Positions 60,455-64,000 of a stretch of DNA of 64,000 nucleotides are shown here, piece after piece; the first letter of the stretch is position 1, and every line of letters begins with the position of its first letter. The notes below the pieces were generated by a model. The model was not told the origin of the DNA, did no database searches, and was given only the letters and a program-made list of their open reading frames with translations. This DNA is from Pelodera strongyloides (taxonomy: Eukaryota > Nematoda > Chromadorea > Rhabditida > Rhabditidae): NCBI GenBank assembly GCA_036852015.1, contig JAANDG010000185.1:62001-126000 (forward strand), given 5' to 3'. The position numbers and the translations under genes were made by a program.

Positions 60455-62724
60455 ATGCCGGCTCTGGCGAAACCTCAAAGTAATCATCCACACCATCGAG
60501 TGGACGCGCTATGGGACAGCGATGCACCCAAATATCGTGTTGCCTGCCAATCTGTTCATGTCACTAAGGTACGGTAGTTTTTTTTAAGTTGGTTTATTAT
60601 TGTCTTATTGGTTATATGTTTAGTAATGGCATGTATGTATCTCAAACTTGCTATCGCACGTTGCTTGGTGCTATGCGAATTTGCGAATTCAAATTTGTAA
60701 ATGGGCATGTAGAGTAAGCTTTAGAGTGCGCTGTCGCATAGGAAATTTTGCTCAACCACCTCTTTTGCATTTTTATTTTGCGAAGTGAACTAACGTAGTA
60801 AGTAAGTAGAGTAAACATTATCGGAAAAAGAGTGGAATGATTGTGTTGATCTAAATTTTTTTGTTTATTTATAATGTTTTTATTTATTAATAATGTATTT
60901 TCCAGGCGACCCTCTACATTGGATACGCACAATTGGCCATTATCACTGTGTTCACGTTGTGCCTTCTGTTCTTCTATGGTCAGGCAATGCATGTAAGTCA
61001 AATTGTACTATTTTTTTGGCTTCAGTAACGGTGTCCCATATATGCCAAGCCAGGTTCATTCGTACTCTGTAAGTCCTATCGTTTTTTGTATGTCATTTGT
61101 CAAAAAAAGGAAGCAATATGTCAAGTTTGGCTTAATTGTTCATTTGAGCTTGAAACTGTACGTTTTCGTTGCGTTTTAAGATGCCTGGTTTGAAAAGCTG
61201 GGCTTTTACTGTAAGCAGCGAGTGTCTTATCTCTCTAAAAGCGTTTCATTGACCCTTGCCCAACACAAAAAAATAACATTCTGATAAAATTTCAAACATG
61301 CAGGGTTTTCATGTAAGATGAAAAAATTTGGAGAGTCCTGGTGGTCTCAGGTGATTTTTCACATTTTGGGGGATGATATATTATAAGGATTGGAAAAAAA
61401 GTATACCGTTGCTATCGATAAAACTAGTGACATGTTATTTTTTATTGAATCGTGGATCAGAATTTTTCATATGAAAAGTTAAGTTTTCGGCCATTACTTT
61501 GATGCAATTCGTAACATTTTCGGAAAATATATTCTTCGTTGAGAGTTAAACGTGTTTCGTCTTATTTTTGGTTGGATTACAGCTTAGCATTAGTTGATAT
61601 TAATTACACCCTCCCAACTCTTTTCTACTAACCTGTTCTTATTTGAGGGTGGTCTCCCGGCTGACCACTGGGCCGTGTCTGCTGGATCCCGTTATCTGAC
61701 CTCCCTCCTCACCGCCGTCTCCCTGCAACTCGGCCTCGTGCTCATGCTCGTCCATGGAGTGAGATGTGAGAAGAGATCGTTCCTCCTCCCATTCATTGTA
61801 TTCGCATCTTTTGCGGTATTCATCGCTTTTGCACAGGTAAGAGTTGGAGTTCTTTAGATTAGGGGTGGAGACTGGGGCTCGAGTTACGAACGGATTGATC
61901 AATTAGGGGCGGAGGCTAGCTTTAAATTGAGCTTGTGACTTTTTGTATATAATGTGTAGAAGTGAACTTTTTGACTGTTTCTATAAGTCACTTTTCGTAT
62001 TGGGATTGAATTTCTCGATGTTGGTTTCAAAGTGTCAAGTTACTGACGAATAAAAACATAATTAGATAGTTAGACGTCAACGGCGCACAGTGGACTTTAG
62101 TGGGTTTCGCCCTCTTACTTGCTAATTGTCTCATATAATTGCAGATCTTCTCCGATATTGTGGCAGCCTCGCAGTCTCGTCCCTCTGCGTCTCCTTCCCA
62201 GCTAGTCTCTCACCTCTTCGGAATGTTCATTCACGTGTGGTGTGTGGCTGTTGTGTGGAGATGTTACTGCTATCTAGGAGACAAGAAGGTACGATTGTAG
62301 TTTGTGGTCAATGAAGTTGTGCATTGTATAGTTTAGCATAAAGCTTAAAGCGAAATACCGGCCGGTTTCTGAAACGCATCGTGGACAACTGAATTCTTAC
62401 GTTTATGCTAATTCGCTCGAATTTAGCTCTATTTTTTATTCTAATTTATGTTCATTTGCATACGCTGCATAAGAATGCTGGTCTAATCGGTGTTTCAAAA
62501 ACCGGCAGGTATTTCGCTTTAACTCATCCACGTAACGGTGGTATGAATGGTATTCACCCTAACTACCTTCACTGCTAGGTTCCTGTGCTATATATTATCT
62601 CATTTAGGTTGCCGAGCACATTGGTGAGCAGTTGCAGGCCACTTCGCTCGCTTTCTCGTGCGACTACTCGCAGCCTCCCCCGTACGCGGACCTCGCAGAG
62701 AAGAAACCCCTCACTATTGCTTAA
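60455..62724 (+). CDS. tetraspan membrane protein with C-terminal PPPY motif
   Basis: Complete 5-exon gene, 216 codons: 60455-60568, 60906-60992, 61648-61836, 62145-62288, 62608-62724 (TAA). Four hydrophobic segments: LYIGYAQLAIITVFTLCLLF (about 41-60), LLTAVSLQLGLVLMLVHG (about 87-104), FLLPFIVFASFAVFIAFAQ (about 112-130) and GMFIHVWCVAVVWRCYC (about 154-170). The short cytosolic-looking tail carries SQPPPYADL (PPPY at 201-204), a PY motif of the kind bound by WW domains of Nedd4-type ubiquitin ligases. The layout resembles LAPTM-like and nematode tetraspan families of endolysosomal membranes; the function is inferred only. Exon 3 uses a TTTGAG acceptor, as in lpd-3 exon 10. The ATG lies about 50 bp after TTACAG, a possible spliced-leader site. 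No signal peptide beyond the first membrane segment. Confidence 0.85.
62345..62522. repeat. family A inverted-repeat element, copy 6
   Basis: It lies in the last intron of the tetraspan gene, 57 bp after the exon 4 donor. TTAA at both ends, with the left end AGCGAAATACCGGCCGG intact. Confidence 0.85.
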
Positions 62725-63694
62725 ATATCATTCGACTTTTTTGGTGTTTAATTATCCCTCTCCCTTAGAAAATGAAGTATTACGGTCTTCCTTATTCCTA
62801 AGCAATCGATTAAAGAAACTCCGAGTATTGGCAATTTTTATTCTCCAAATATATTTTTTTGTTTCTGTGCCTATTTAATCTCATTTTCATATGTGGTAGT
62901 GTAGCTAGTATTCGGCCGCTTACGTATACGAGACTTAAAAGTATCATATTTGTTCTCTGACTTAACCCGACCTTGAATATATTTTCTCTGATTGTGAGTA
63001 TTAGTCCTTTACCACTCCTATTCTATGTAAAACTTGGATTGTGAATCGTCAAAAACGCTTTTCCGGGCATCCCCGCGTGTACACAGATTTGCTTGTGAGT
63101 AAAAGATTGTTAAATGAGTATTACCAGTCATTGCAAGGAATTGTTAAAAACCAGCTCTAAACTGCAATTAAGGAATGGGTAGAAATTATGGAATAAGCTG
63201 TTGTATCGAATGGCAATCACAGAAACAAAACCTCATTTTTGCTCGGTTACTAGAGCATCCACTTCTAACGCACGCAATCACAGCGGAGCAATTAATACAT
63301 CATGCGACTTTCTTAATTCATCATCGTTAGTGTTCACGAACTTGAACACATTGTATTGATGACTTGAAAACAATAATATTGACGCGCTTAGTCTAAACGC
63401 ACATTAATACAGGAAATTTGAGTTACGCTCATGAATGCAGGATTTTGCCTCGCGCTACTGTACCGACTCGAGGAAGAATAGCAAGAATTGAATGAGAACA
63501 CCCAACTGTGTTAGCCTAAGGCTGAAAATATTCCATAATTAAATCCAGTCTTCGGCAAACGGGGACGTTTGGTTGTTCCTATAAACATTCCAAAAGCTCG
63601 TGTTCAACTCATTCATTCATAAAAAATTTATGACAGAAAAATTCATCCAATAAAGGCAACGAGAAACAAAACAAGATTAACAGAGTAGACGATC
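62725..63694. other. convergent 3' flanks of the tetraspan gene and icd-2; no gene seen
   Basis: AT-rich, with stops in all frames. No clear AATAAA directly after the tetraspan stop was seen. Confidence 0.55.
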
Positions 63695-63871
<177 letters not shown>

Positions 63872-64000
63872 TTAAAACAAATTAACAGATGCAATTTCGA
63901 ACGTACTGCTTTCCCAAACTCTAGTGCTCCGAATTTACAGAATGCACTCGGGGACATTATCCCAATGATAATTTTAATAATAATATGGCGTTAACGTTAC

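Overview
The window is eukaryotic genomic DNA from a nematode, but not a copy of a C. elegans locus. Coding is split into short exons (50-250 bp) joined by GT-AG introns of mostly 200-500 bp with acceptors such as TTTCAG, TTTTAG and TTTGAG. Several start codons lie 5-50 bp after an acceptor-like TTTCAG or TTGCAG, as expected for spliced-leader trans-splicing. The gene content fits: the 3' part of lpd-3, spd-2, the last exon of icd-2, a nematode-style cysteine-rich RING-like protein, a secreted PLA2-like protein and a tetraspan protein with a PY motif. The species cannot be named from sequence alone. All exon models were built by hand from reading frame, splice phase and protein resemblance.

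Layout. 3-15,703 (+): the last 38 exons (1,521 codons) of LPD-3/BLTP1, a bridge-like lipid-transfer protein. 18.3-20.0 kb (+): a secreted phospholipase A2-like gene, with its last exon and intron duplicated at 22.25-22.5 kb. Between the two copies is a minus-strand exon of an unrecognised gene. 24.4-27.9 kb (-): a complete 7-exon, 249-codon gene recognised as a CHTOP (FOP)-like mRNA-export adaptor from its N-terminal and C-terminal signatures. 29.2-32.9 kb (+): a complete 12-exon, 399-codon gene that I do not recognise. 34.8-37.5 kb (-): a 5-exon, 479-codon cysteine-rich zinc-binding protein. 38.9-48.7 kb (+): a 23-exon, 902-codon SPD-2/CEP192-like centrosome scaffold with an ASH-type C-terminal half. 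48.7-60.4 kb: almost 12 kb without a supportable gene, rich in foldback repeats. 60.5-62.7 kb (+): a tetraspan membrane protein. 63.7-63.9 kb (-): terminal UBA exon of NAC alpha (icd-2).

The genes do not form a pathway or operon; they are ordinary housekeeping and lineage-specific genes. The striking structure is in the non-coding DNA. There are at least nine families of short inverted-repeat elements. Three families share TTAA-flanked ends starting AGCG, one family has GGGCGCG ends flanked by TTA/TAA, one is a set of near-perfect 80-bp hairpins, one is a 157-bp-arm palindrome carrying a CTGATGA...GAAAC (hammerhead-like) core on both strands, and one is a 945-bp foldback with arms of about 245 bp. 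Decayed tRNA-like sequences and a recurrent TACNGTA word are scattered through the introns. I did not find evidence for a wholly new biological system.
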